64,000 nt of DNA from Schistocephalus solidus. Lineage: Eukaryota; Platyhelminthes; Cestoda; Diphyllobothriidea; Diphyllobothriidae. This document shows, piece by piece, positions 33,765 to 44,369 of this stretch (position 1 is the first letter of the stretch; each line of letters opens with the position of its first letter). Location: the NCBI GenBank assembly GCA_017591395.1, contig WEDG01003243.1, positions 25,001 through 89,000 of the forward strand, given 5' to 3'. A program made the translations under genes and the position numbers. Below the pieces are notes generated by a model. The model made no database searches, was not told where the DNA came from, and was given only the letters and a program-made list of their open reading frames with translations.

Positions 33765-34030
33765 GGAAATTGGTAGGGATATCTTGATCTTAACCCTTAC
33801 CTTAACCTAAACCCTACCAGTACTACTATTATAACCCTAACCCTTTAGCCTTATTCTGACCCTAATCGCAACTCAAATTTAAACATAATCCTAAACTTAA
33901 GCCTAACCCTAACCTTAACCCTCAACCTAATGCTCCGGTATTTGGTGCAGAGCCACGTGTATTTGTGGGCGGTACCGATTCCAGTGTCCTGTTTAGGCGG
34001 TTCCAATGGGCATCCTTACCAGGAAATGAT
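33765..34030 (-). mobile_element. Foldback element with internal telomere-like repeats (copy 2)
   Basis: In reverse orientation to copy 1. A CCCTAA/CCTTAA array (33785-33925) is followed by ATTTGGTGCAGAGCCACG, which is the complement of the block next to the array in copy 1. Then come GTGTCCTGTTTAGGCGG and GGGCATCCTTACC. The left terminal repeat is reduced to about 20 bp (GAAATTGGTAGGGATATC). No coding frame. Confidence 0.6.
33785..33925 (-). repeat. Degenerate interstitial CCCTAA array
   Basis: CCCTAACCCT and variants run for about 140 bp. The strand is opposite to that of the array at 31.1 kb, as expected for an inverted copy of the same element. Confidence 0.8.
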
Positions 34031-34364
34031 CTGCGGGCTCGTATTCGGCATTTGTTTTTGCATTAGTTCATCTCCCTGTCCCTGCGTGTTAGGGATTTTT
34101 ATTGAAAATTTTACATTTTGCGCAAACTTTGGCAAGCGTAACTCTCGGTAATATATGGAGGCACAATGGGCCTAAAGGGATTTCGTCTACAGCTGACTAA
34201 GTCATAACCCTTACCTATTGGGATATTTTGTAAGTTCACAGAATGATGCTCCAGCATTGGTCTCCTTCCATGTAATACAAACCATGCATGACTCATCATA
34301 ACCCCATAAATGGTAGTGATAATCATCGATCAGAGTGATAAAATTACCGAATTTACTTAGGAAA

Positions 34365-34508
34365 TGACTATGGTAAGCAAACGCTCGCCGATCAAAAGGT
34401 CACGAGTTTGAGTCTCGGGTGCCGCAGCACCCCGGGTTGGGCATGGCTGGTTGATGACGGCTCATAAGCCAGAAATGGCCATTCCAGTCGCCCTTGTCTT
34501 TGTCGGCC
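34365..34508 (+). repeat. SINE family A, head-to-middle fragment
   Basis: A decayed head (GATCAAAAGGTCACGAGTTT) is followed by the well-kept middle CAGAAATGGCCATTCCAGTC. It ends at GTCTTTGTCGG. Confidence 0.75.
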
Positions 34509-35207
34509 ATTTGATTCTGTCTATGAAATGATGTTGAAAGCACACTATATATGACCTAACTCATTAAATGTCGTAATTGGAATCGGAGGGTTAGTTCATC
34601 AAACAGTTGCTCTTGTTAGTTTTTATGTTGAAAGCCTTATTCATAGATGAATGCAGTTAAAGTGGACATTTGTAAATATCCATAGAGTTTCCTACGCTGC
34701 TGAAGTTTGCAGATCAAAACCAATTATTTGGAGCGTTGTGCTATAAAAGAACATTGAGATAACCAAAAGGGCTTCAAATAAATCCTTTATGGAACAATAA
34801 AATCTGATATTTCACAAATGAGCGATCGCATTGCTTTGTGGAGAAAAGGACAAATTCGACTGTACAAGATACGTTTTGCAAATATTTGATGGTCTTGGCC
34901 CCAAACGCAGTAATAAAGGAGTTGAAAGGTGTTTTTTTTTGATACCACACCGAGAATTACATATATTTATATATATATTGAGAACCCGCGACATGCTGTC
35001 ACTGTCCTGTGTAACGCCGTATGATTTCGATGATCAGGCATTTACCATCGTACGTTGATTTTGAGTGCATATGGAAAGTGGCAGCAACTTTCCGGAACTG
35101 GCGTTGGTAACCATGAAATTTGCGGAGCAACCGATCTGTCCGTCAACAACGGAGATCAAAAGTTTGCAGGATAATGCTCAAACAGATGTATAGTTCTTAT
35201 TAAATTC

Positions 35208-35453
35208 TTACTTCTTAGACCAAAGGCAACTTTTCCCCCAGCCTGTGGACTGCAAAGCATTTTCATTTCTGCTAACATCCCGGACGTCAATCCTATAGAA
35301 AATCACTTCATGTACATCAACCAACATGGGATAAGCCAAGCAAACACTGTTCAATTCAGAAGGAGGTAGAATTTCTGCTTGATAATTCCGTAGACCAGTC
35401 CACAGCACTATTTCGCACCCAAGAACGATTAACAGAGTTGTAAGGGATTGCAT
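35208..35453 (-). CDS. Possible first exon or small ORF with signal-peptide-like N-terminus
   Basis: An ATG-initiated frame of 81 residues opens MQSLTTLLIVLGCEIVLW, a hydrophobic stretch that could be a signal peptide or a membrane anchor. It continues with mixed, protein-like composition (VCLAYPMLVDVHEVIFYRID). Just before the stop the minus strand reads AAGAAGTAAGAA, which offers a splice donor (GTAAGA), so this could be the first exon of a secreted protein. No following exon was identified on the minus strand below 35200. Unrecognised, and a chance ORF is quite possible. Confidence 0.25.
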   Translation of the reverse strand: MQSLTTLLIVLGCEIVLWTGLRNYQAEILPPSELNSVCLAYPMLVDVHEVIFYRIDVRDVSRNENALQSTGWGKSCLWSKK

Positions 35454-35839
35454 TTCATAAGTTTTTTCATTCTTTTCTCGTATTAAACTTTCCTTCGCTT
35501 TTGACAGTTATATTAGGCCAGTGATAAAGTTGTGTTTTGCTTTTGTGGTCTTCGATCAACTAAATTATATATTAGCTAAAAAAGAACAATTTACATACGA
35601 AACTGTTTTTTTTGCAGAACACATGTTTCGTGGATTCAGTTTTGATGCCTTACAAGGGTTTTAACGCGAATTTCATGAGCCGTCCTTCTTTAGGTCATGA
35701 ACATCATAACAGGCATACATTTGACATTTGTTGTGCATAGGTTATATTTCCGTCAGTTTTTCACCTGTCGCTATCTTTTGCGAATAAACTTAAAGCCTAA
35801 AATCATGTGTGTCAAATAAAAATTTAAGCATTTATTAGA

Positions 35840-36480
35840 TTGTTTACAATGGCATCCTGTGACCGTTTGGGTGTTGGTGCCTACGGTGTCCACTGGACAC
35901 CCCACAGCAGAGTGCACGCAGAGACGTTGATTTGCGCGTGAATTGTTTTCTACTGAAATCTGAATCACGCACCTTTTACAACACTTTCTCCTCGCTTCCA
36001 TCTCGAAGTAGTTGGCAAGATCGAGTGCAGTGGGGTGTAAAGCTAAACACCCCATCTACTCGTGCCACACACATGCCTGGTTCGCGACCAATAGAACAGG
36101 ATTTCATTTACACAACAAAAGGGGCTGTATGGATCCCAAATGAGTCGGGGTGCCCTTGAGACCACAGTAAAAATGAGTCATTCCATCTACCTCTCGGTCC
36201 TATAAGGAAGACCGAGCTGTCCCGTCCGTTGGCAGCCTTCCAAGGCACACCAAGTGCACCCTGATGGACTCAAGCGCTCGAAGTACCGTGGGAATGCATC
36301 CTCCAAAGTCGACATCCCTCCACCTTCCCTCTCCCAGGCACCAGTCCACTCTCGAGCCGGTCGATCGTCTGATGCGAGGACTTGGCGCAGTGGCTGGCAA
36401 AGGTAGGCGCGTGTGCCACGGACGACCCGGCCCCGGACAACCAAGCAAGGTTTTCACATAAAGCGTGTGGAGGACTCAAA
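35840..36480. other. GC-rich island
   Basis: GC rises well above the AT-rich flanks, notably at 36210-36450 (CCACGGACGACCCGGCCCCG). Several overlapping frames open on both strands without any clear exon junction. It may be a dispersed repeat or a promoter-like island. I cannot tell which. Confidence 0.4.
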
Positions 36481-36861
36481 GCTCACAAGCGTATGAGTGT
36501 TATAGCGGCATCTTAAGAAAGCGCCACCGAGCCTAGATTGACGAACCTAGCGTAGAACAATACAATTATTATGTAAAGCCTCACATTCGCCGTGTTTTTT
36601 TACAGATCGACAACCACGAAAAGACCTATACGTCGATTTATTCTGACTTATAAATATATTTCGTCAAATTCTGTGATTGCCTAGTATTGTTCAGTGCTGT
36701 TCGAAACGGAAGGGTACAAGGCTGAAAACGGAACAGCAGGAAGATAGGCACACAAATAGCCTATGCGTCTAACCTTACATCTTTGGATGAAGGATAATGT
36801 GGGCTTTTAAAAGTATTGTCTTAATCTGACCAATGGCAGCCCCGCGTGGGTAAGTCTGTGG

Positions 36862-37001
36862 TTTTCTATCTCCCGATAATCGGCTTCGCAATCTATGCTG
36901 ACGTACTTTACTCCATCTATAAGCTTATTGTAAATATCGTTCGGCAAGTCTCGGTACTATTGAACGTACACGATTTTACGCAACCTAAGGAATGTTATGC
37001 G
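36862..37001 (+). repeat. Direct repeat, copy 1
   Basis: It contains CGGCTTCGCAATCTATGCTG, CGGCAAGTCTCGGTACTATT and CGCAACCTAAGGAATGTTAT. All three blocks recur in the same order 424 bp downstream at about 75% identity by eye. Confidence 0.65.
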
Positions 37002-37285
37002 TATTAATTTTCATTGAAATAACATGTAAAAGCTACGCAAAGCGGCCTCGTAGACGATTGAGAGCACATAGTTTAGAAACTATGGGCATCATTCAAAATT
37101 CTCTGCGCGTCTCTACAAATACGGTGATTAAAATTGTTACAACTATTAAATATACTTGCGTTTATCTGGAAGTCAGGAAAAGAATGGAAAAAGGGCTCAT
37201 CGCGTGCTGAAAATTGAGTCGTACTTAAGTCGTTAAAAATAAGCTCAACGAAAATCAGTACTCTCTGCCACAGAGTTTGGCAGGA

Positions 37286-37425
37286 TTTTATGTTCCCTGA
37301 TAATTGGCTTCGCAATTTACTCCGATAGAATCTTCTTCAGCTGATCGCTTTTGGAGAATCTCGATCGGCAAGTTTCGATATTAGTGTACGTACGGTGGTT
37401 TGCACAACCTAAGATATGTCATGAA
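37286..37425 (+). repeat. Direct repeat, copy 2
   Basis: It contains TTGGCTTCGCAATTTACTCC, CGGCAAGTTTCGATATTAGT and TGCACAACCTAAGATATGTC, parallel to copy 1. The spacer (37002-37285) has no recognised gene. Confidence 0.65.
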
Positions 37426-38445
37426 CTTCGCAGGAAAATCGCTCTTATATGGAGGCCATCTAGCTCATTAAAACCGAAGTTTTTACATCAAAGTGACCAC
37501 CGTTCTTCAAAAAATGACCTGAGGTACTTAGCAAATTATAACCCAACAACGAAACGTCAACTTTTTAACTAAAATCCGAGATTATGAAAACGGTACAATA
37601 CAATTCCCTTAGTTAAAACTACATACATTCTTGCAAGACAAAGGGGAATACATCAAAAGGAGAAGATAACTGAACATGATAACAAAAAAGACATAAATAC
37701 GTCATTGATATGCTTTTGCTTGTAAGCTTGTCAGAAATGGGAATGGTTTGTCTGGTCTTTTTAATTGTCAGACAAATGCTACGCCTCTCTTTCCTTTCAG
37801 AGCCGTGCATTTTGAAAATTACTTTTAGAGGGCTGTTTGATCGCCGGAATCATTTCTTTATTCATCTGAACTTTCGAACGCCTATAGAAGATAAAAGTGG
37901 CAGGCCAGGGCTTCAATCAACTTGCGGCTTTTCTTGCTTCTGACGTGGGAGATCAGCTTCGTGTCTGCGAAATCAAAACCGAGACCATTTCGTAGTTAGG
38001 AACAGCCACTTGTAATAATCTTTTACCCCTTCGCATAGTCAGCTTATCTGCATGCATGCACCATCTACGCATGCATTCAGTCTGATCTGCGTAGATAAAA
38101 GGACAGTTTAGACAGTCGAACAGATTCCTTCTTCCGTAATTATACACAACCTGGATTGAGACTAATCGATTCAAGATTTCATAAGAGAAAATATTTTTTT
38201 TAGGGAGATGGCGTCGGTATACTGATGGAAATTTAAGAGGATTGAAAGAGGAAGAAGGAGAGATGGGCTGTTTTCTAAAGAGATCAGTAACAGTTGAGAG
38301 CACTCTAGAATTTTCCCTCGTTTGCGTTAGGAACGGTTATATTTTTTGCAAAATTATGGTTTTCATTAGACACCAACGAATGTTGATGTCTTCAGATTCA
38401 TCTCTCATGATCTCAACATATACCTTACCATTAATATATTCTTCG

Positions 38446-38669
38446 CAGACTGTCATCTTAGTCTCCAACTGTCCAGACATCAACAGCAATTGAACGTTTT
38501 AACTGAGACTTTGTTTTCAAGTGAATTTCTTCTCATAAATTACCATCTTGGCCCCTTTTAAAATCTGTCTTAAAATAAAATACTAATCAGAAGTAAATTC
38601 TATTGCCTTATTGAAATAGACGACTAATATACAAATAAGAACGTTCTTAACCAATTTCTTCGTTAAAGA
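38446..38669 (+). repeat. PLE terminal direct repeat, left
   Basis: It runs from about CTGTCATCTTAGTCTCCAAC to CCAATTTCTTCGTTAAAG at 38651-38668, pairing with 41028-41250. Divergence between the two is substantial (roughly one base in five), so the insertion is old. Confidence 0.7.
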
Positions 38670-38700
38670 TCCCGATCAGTAAGTCCACAACCATTCTTCT

Positions 38701-39470
38701 ATGCCAATCGATAAAACGTTGCTCAAAGCATTATCCCTAGGTCAAAAATTATATTTACCTCGTCGAAAGCTTAGTCAATTAGAGTTAGAAACCCAATTCG
38801 AGAATCTCTGGAACCAAACTTACGACCTAAAGCCTGTATCCGCAGAGAACGTTCAACACTTTCAATCAACTCTGGTGGATTCTAGTTATCAGTAAGTGAA
38901 CAAAAGACCGCAAATTCGGGGATTGCTAACAAAAGCACACGTAGAGAAGTTGAAACAGCTACAAGCAAACTAAGACAGCCTGATAACAAGACTGGATAAA
39001 GGAACAGGCAACGTTATAATGAACAGATCAGACTATGCAACGAAGATGCACTCCATACTATCCGACCAAAATAAATTCCGAGAAGTGAATAAAGAAAAGG
39101 ATTGCACTGATGAAGTAGAGGCAAAATTGACTGCCTGCTTAAAAAGACTCCATGCAGGGGGTTTTCTAAGCGACCGTGACCTCGAACGCCTCAGACCAGT
39201 AGGTACACACATCCCTCGACTCTATGGTCTGCCGATGATCCACAAAGCAGGCTTGCCACTTCGTCTGATTTTAGACATGTGAAACTCTCCTTATCATACC
39301 ATACTAAAGTGGTGAGCAGAGAAACTAAAGCCTTAAAACGTCAGCTAGCGCCACGTAGCTCCCGAGGTACCTTTGAATTTATTGAAAACATCAACGATCT
39401 TAACTTAAACCGGCACGAAGATGCTATCTTTGGATGTCTCATCACTTTTTACAAATGTCCCTGTCACTGA
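38701..39470 (+). pseudogene. PLE N-terminal region and RT fingers (lineage 3)
   Basis: The translation gives LSLGQKLYLPRRKLSQLELE then a stop, DSLITRLDKGTGNVIMNRSD (the 'DKGxxxVI' block preceding RT), and IPRLYGLPMIHKAGLPLRLI (RT motif 1-2, with LYGLPKIHK-like sequence). It then shifts frame into RGTFEFIENINDLNL. Frame changes at about 38895, 39280 and 39420 make it a pseudogene. Confidence 0.8.
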
Positions 39471-40200
39471 GACAGTCGATTACCTCTGTGAATTTCTATT
39501 GACCAGTGAGCAAGAAACAAAAGTACCGACAAATGTACTTAAATAATTATTACTAAGATGCACGTGAAATGTGCTGTTCCTTTTTGATAACCAACTATAC
39601 ATACAAATAGACGGCTTTGCTATGGGTTTCGCCACTTGAACCTCTCCTAGCCGATGTCTTAATGGGCAAGCTGGAGAAATCTCAGCTAAGCGGACAGATC
39701 AATAAGCTAACACACTATGGCCGATACGTCAACGATATCTTTTGCAATTTTCACAGAAGAAACAAATGTAGACGAGCTCTTAAACACTGTAAACCAAGCA
39801 CATCCGTCGATCAACTTCACGGTGGAGATGGAAAGAGCAGGTTCACTTCCTTTCTTAGACGTCCTTCTAAGCAAACGACCTGATGGTAGCATCCGAAGGA
39901 GCGTTTATCGTAAGAAACCTGATCTGGGCAATATATGAACTCAAGCAGTTTCGTACCTTTCCAACAGAAACGCAATCTTGTCCGTTGCTTAGCGCAAAGG
40001 GCCAGAAACATTAGCACGGCAGAGAGTATCGAGGAGGAGCTTGGGAATATCCAGAACCTACTTCGAGAGAACGGATACCCAGATCGGTTTATTACAAAGC
40101 ATCTTGTCGCAAGACCAGTGAAACCTGCCAAGGTTACCGCGGAAAAGAAAACTCTATTCCTCAAAGTCCCCTTTCAAGGGATGTGGCTAGTGGAATCCTG
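39471..40200 (+). pseudogene. PLE RT palm and thumb (lineage 3)
   Basis: Recognisable pieces in shifting frames: ETVDYLCEFLLTSEQETKVP, DGFAMGF (motif 4), EPLLADVLMGKLEK, GRYVNDIF (YVDD-type box with the first Asp replaced by Asn), then GSLPFLDVLLSKRPDGSIRR and SIEEELGNIQNLLRENGYPD of the linker, ending KVPFQGM. The altered catalytic box and the frameshifts mean it cannot be active. Confidence 0.8.
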
Positions 40201-40319
40201 AAAACACGCCTTAACCAAGCCGTTACACAAACGTTCCCAGCAGCGAAACTTCAGATAGTGTTCTCAACCAACCCTCATTTACTAGGTGAAGGCAAGAATA
40301 GGTTGCCGGCTCAGACCAC

Positions 40320-40656
40320 CTCCATGTGAATTTACTCATTTAATTGCTCCTGTGGAGCAGGTTTTATTGGTCGCACGAGTCTGCGCTTATCCAAAAGAAT
40401 AAAAGAACTCATCCCCGCATGGCTGGGCAAAGAGGAAGTTACGAGCATAAAAAGAGCCATCCTTGCACATCTTGTTGACACCGGACATAGTGTGGACCCC
40501 AGCAAAGCTTTTCGTATAATTTATAAGGTCCTACCAAACTACCCCAAGCAACTGGGTCAACGTCTACTAGCAGCAGCAGAAGCGACTGCCATTAGGTTGA
40601 AGAAGCTGGTCTTGTGCACACAAAAGAACCTCGTACAAGCTCCACGCTTGGCTTGA
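40320..40656 (+). pseudogene. PLE GIY-YIG-type tail (lineage 3)
   Basis: The frame reads YSFNCSCGAGFIGRTSLRLS (Cys pair then FIGRTS, the YIG-type core), KRIKELIPAW, then AILAHLVDTGHSVDPSKAFR and LLAAAEATAIRLKKLVLCTQ, ending in KNLVQAPRLA before a stop. It is comparatively intact and reads in one frame for over 100 codons. Confidence 0.8.
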
Positions 40657-40924
40657 CCAATTGTCGCTTAACTGCATGCATCCCCCGCGCCATCTCTGTC
40701 CTTCCCTTTTCTCCTAGGACGGCTCTACCAAACACTTACTGCCGCCTATCACACTGTCTCTTATCATCCTCCCCCTATGCCCATTTCTCAGATAACCCAC
40801 ACAAACGGACGAACATTATGGATTTCATGTTTAAATGTCTACTGCGTTCCGACGTTTCCCTATACCTGTACTGGTCTGAAGATAAGTTAAAATTGGGGAT
40901 CATATTGGTGACTGGCGTTGGATT

Positions 40925-41015
40925 CTAATGAGAGCAGACTTTCGCTGCATCTACCTTTCTGTTCCACTCCCCCACCTTTACCCGGTGTCAAGAAAGAGTC
41001 AGGAAAGTGGGATCG
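40925..41015 (+). repeat. Dispersed repeat (copy 3, partial)
   Basis: GCATCTACCTTTCTGTTCCA, then CCGGTGTCAAGAAAGAGTCA, match the repeats at 1540-1620 and 26940-26995. It lies just before the right PLE terminal repeat. Confidence 0.6.
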
Positions 41016-41027
41016 TTGATATAGCCC

Positions 41028-41250
41028 GTTGCTGATTGTCAGCTTACCATCCAACCGTCAACGCACCGACAGCAATTGAACGTTTAACTGGTGCTTTGTT
41101 GTTGAGAGAAGTGCTTTCCACCATCTCCCCCCCCCCTTAAAAACCTCTCTCAAAGTAAAAAAAACTTGCCAGAAGTAAATTCCCTTCGATTATGAGAGCA
41201 GATGAATAATATACAAATAAACACTTTCTCAACCAATTTCTTCGTTAAGG
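41028..41250 (+). repeat. PLE terminal direct repeat, right
   Basis: Partner of 38446-38669. It contains a C-run at 41128-41138 not present in the left copy. Confidence 0.7.
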
Positions 41251-43330
41251 AGGTTCGCTCCTGGGCTCGGTTCCATCATTAAGTGGGATCCAAAAGGACA
41301 TTTTACTAATAAACTCATTTTTGATATGAGTAATTCCTGCGAAAACGATGAGTGTTGTGTGTTTATTTCCGTTGTGACTGTGTGCAGGTCTCTCTCTCTC
41401 CAGGAAGACCTGCTCATCTTTTTTCTCACCAGCTCCTTCCGCCTGCACTCACGTTGACAGACTGCGTGCCTGACTGCACACCGCCGCTGTTGACTCCTGT
41501 CCTGAGAGGCAGTACCTGAAGGGGCCGAATATCAGCCTGCCAGGACATCCTGTGCAGCAAGCCTGGGCGTTGACCCACTCAAAATGCCTCCGTCACAGAT
41601 GGAGGAGATTGATATCGGCTACACCCCGGTTGCCCTTTCCTGCCATCCATGCAATGTCATTGCAATTGGAGAAGCAAGCACGAATGCGGAAGTGGCAGTC
41701 AGTTAGTTCGGGGAGGAGACACGGAAATTCAGTGTGGCCAGCCAGCTGTCAATCAAGTGTGCGTAGTGCCGGGGCGGTAGTGCAGCGGTCTCCTAAAGCA
41801 CGCCATCCTGGTTGGTTTGCACCTGCTTCCACAAGGTTAGGCTGCATAGCCTATCTCTCTCTCCCATCTCCGCGCGCTCATTAGGAGTACAATCTGACCG
41901 TTATCAGTTTCCCGCCTCTCCCGCCTAACATGCGAAATCCGTTCACTCCCACGCCATCTGGAAAACAACGAGTTACTGTTGAAATGATCGAAAAGGCGCA
42001 AGGCAATTGCCCGTTTTGGGTCAATTCGCGGCCTCAAAGGAGGCGCAGTTTGAAAAACGTCATTTATTTCTAATAGGAATACAGGCATGTGACGCCCTGG
42101 ATACGCACGCGGCGAAACTTGGCCTTTAAGAAGAGCATGAAACCCTATCCGAGTGTTTCATATATCCTTTAATACAGCTCCGATTTTCATTTTCAATCGA
42201 GTAATCGTGCGATCCTATATGGGGATAGAGAGAAAGAGAGAGAGGGAGAGAAACGTAGTGAGAGAGATAGGAAATGCTCTCAGGCTAATTCTGTGAGCAT
42301 AGCAGGCGCAATTAACTACCCATTGGACCAACGGACTGCAAATTAAGTTAATTGATTTAATTGCTAATTGAGATTTATTCCAGCACTCTTGGTGCTGAAT
42401 GTTAGCATTTAAGCAAATTAGTTCTGCAATTTTGAGCTCCGCGAGGCTGCTAGCCCCTAGCATCCGGATGGTGGACAGGTAACTAATAAGAAGTAACAGA
42501 CTTTCGGCGCGACATAATGCAACTCGTGAAGAGATCAGATAAAGCTGCCCCACTGACTTTAAAGCATCATGAAGTAATCTTGTCCAGTTTTAAACAGTTT
42601 GACTTGGGGACTGCTCGGTCACTGTAAAACGTCCTCAAAAATATTATATCGTTCAGAAAACAGACTGCCAACCCACCGCGGAGAAAAATTGGAGCTTATT
42701 CAGATAAACAAGAGTTTATGCACCTTAATGTAGCCTCCATTTTGTCTGGTACCTAGACATTGTTTTAAGTTTTCATACTGTGGCTTTCGGATCTATGAAG
42801 ATAGAACAATCAGGTTTTCTTTCTGGGGATAGCCTTCCCTTCCATTTTTAAAAAAGACGTTCGTTTCACTTTTTTTAAACAAAATATAATAAGTTTTTGA
42901 GATGCCTCCTATGTGCCTCTTTAGGCTGTCAGGAGCCTACACAAAATCGGTAAATCGTTTGTATAATGACCACGTTAACTGTCCTTGTGGAATATTTTGG
43001 CCATAGTATTCATATTCCACCCTAAGGCATACAGCGACTTACGGACTACCGATTAACGGATACGCAAGTTGCGTCTCAGAATAATATGCACGATTCGCCA
43101 GTCCACAGAGTCTTTGATTTTTTAAGGTGAAACAGGATTCAGAAATGGCTAGTAAGAGGCAAACCTCTGAGGAGATAAGACATTTACTTTTATTTTCGAT
43201 AACTGCCACGAATCGTTTCTGATAAATGCCAAAAATACTATGAAACCTTCACTTATTGAGCCCTGTTTCATGAGTAAGCTGTCAGCTGGATTTCCCTGGT
43301 GATTGCTGAACTGTCGTAGCAATACTTTGG
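41251..43330. other. No gene seen
   Basis: Includes a (GA)n-like tract at 42227-42270. Open frames at 41552-41884 and 42215-42553 lack splice support and family resemblance. Confidence 0.4.
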
Positions 43331-43334
43331 ATCC

Positions 43335-43440
43335 ACGGGCCTCGTAGATGCTCGCCGTCTGACAGATCTTTAACAACGAGCTACGAGGCCCCACCGGGAG
43401 CCGTGAGTTTAATCACACTTGGGTCAAGTTACCCGTCCAG
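43335..43440 (-). repeat. Class II tRNA-like repeat, family B (copy 1)
   Basis: On the minus strand, GGGGCCTCGTAGCTCGTTG-like sequence is followed by a scrambled anticodon region. The flank GGGAGCCGTGAGTTTAATCA recurs in the other copies. The T arm is lost. Confidence 0.55.
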
Positions 43441-43589
43441 CCTTCTGCAACGTATGGCATCCACCAATTCTGATACAGCAAGCTGACTGCCCAAGCAGGA
43501 TTTCCTAAGCAATCAATCTACAATCCACCAGATGACTACCAGGCACAATTAATTAGTAGAGGATTTTGGCAGATTTGAATAATTCCTTT

Positions 43590-43735
43590 GACCCACTTGT
43601 GAAAAACTCGGCGGCCTCGGTGGGATTCGAACCCACGCCAGCAAGGGGAAGGTTTTAGTACAGCCAACGCTCTAGCCAACTGAGCTACGAGGCCCCACCT
43701 GGAGCCGTGAGTTGAATCACACTTGTAACCACTTG
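43590..43735 (-). repeat. Class II tRNA-like repeat, family B (copy 2, best preserved)
   Basis: The minus strand of 43614-43695 folds as a tRNA-like molecule. The acceptor stem GGCCTCG pairs with CGAGGCC, the D arm is TAGCTCAGTTGGCTAGAGC, and the T arm TGGGTTCGAATCCCA is perfect. A long segment (CCTTCCCCTTGCTGGC) between anticodon and T arms resembles a class II variable arm (Leu/Ser). The anticodon arm does not pair cleanly, and the same flanks (GACCCACTTGTGAAAAACTC, GGAGCCGTGAGTTGAATCAC) occur in the other copies. I call it a SINE-like repeat rather than a functional tRNA gene. Confidence 0.65.
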
Positions 43736-43994
43736 AAAGCGAATTATAGCTTCTTAAAATCCTATATTTGAAGAAAAGATATTTTTAAGTCTAAAAAATG
43801 ATTTCAAGTGCCGAATAATTTTGAGCACGACTTGAATGCATTTAGGATTTCCAAATTACATGCTCGATTCTCTCCATCAACGGAAGGGCACACAATTAGA
43901 GGACACCAGTGCCCATTAAATTTTTTCAATGGGTGTAAACCATTTTGTATAGTTTATAAGCAGTAGCAATAAATAGACAGATACGGTAATTGAA

Positions 43995-44330
43995 TAATTC
44001 GTTTGACCCACTAGTGAAAAACTCGGTGGCTTCGGTGGGATTCAAACCCTCACCAGTAATTGTGCCTGATAGTCATCTGGCGGATTCTAGATTGACTGCT
44101 TAGGAATTACTGCTTGGGCAGTCAGCTAACTGTATCAGAATTTGTGGATTCCATACGTTGCAGTAGGCTGGGCAGGTAACATGTCCCAAGTGTGATTAAA
44201 TTCACGGCTCCCGGCGGGGCCTCGTAGCTCAGTTAGCTATAGCGTTGGCTGAACTCAAGCCTTCCCCTTGCTGGCGTAGGTTCGAATCCCACTGAGGGCG
44301 CCGAGTGTTTCCCAAGCGGGTCAAACGAAA
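43995..44330 (+). repeat. Class II tRNA-like repeat, family B (copies 3 and 4)
   Basis: A decayed minus-strand T arm at 44035 (GGATTCAAACCCTCACC) is followed by a 150-bp block shared in reverse with 43440-43560 (the TTGTGGATTCCATACG and CAAGTGTGATTAA regions). Then comes a plus-strand tRNA-like copy at 44221-44303 (GCCTCGTAGCTCAGTTAGCT, then GGTTCGAATCCCACTGAG). The whole 43.3-44.3 kb block is a nested inverted cluster of one family. Confidence 0.6.
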
Positions 44331-44369
44331 AATGTATTGATTTATTATGCTTAAAATGTAGGTTTTAAA

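Larger units (their letters stand above)
38446..41250 (+). mobile_element. Decayed Penelope-like element between direct terminal repeats (lineage 3)
   Basis: A PLE with all regions in order on the plus strand: N-terminal domain, RT and GIY-YIG-like tail. It is bounded by related sequences at 38446-38669 and about 41028-41250 in the same orientation. Shared blocks are CAGCAATTGAACGTTT, AGAAGTAAATTC and CCAATTTCTTCGTTAA. Direct terminal repeats of this kind (pLTRs) are a known PLE structure. The coding region is broken by at least five frameshifts or stops. Confidence 0.8.

Noticed and set aside
31129..33925. True chromosome end
   Set aside because: The telomere-like arrays are short, degenerate and in opposite orientations, with ordinary DNA on both sides.
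43614..43697. Functional tRNA gene
   Set aside because: The acceptor and T arms are good, but the anticodon arm does not pair and the locus is one of several repeats sharing flanks. Called a tRNA-like repeat instead.
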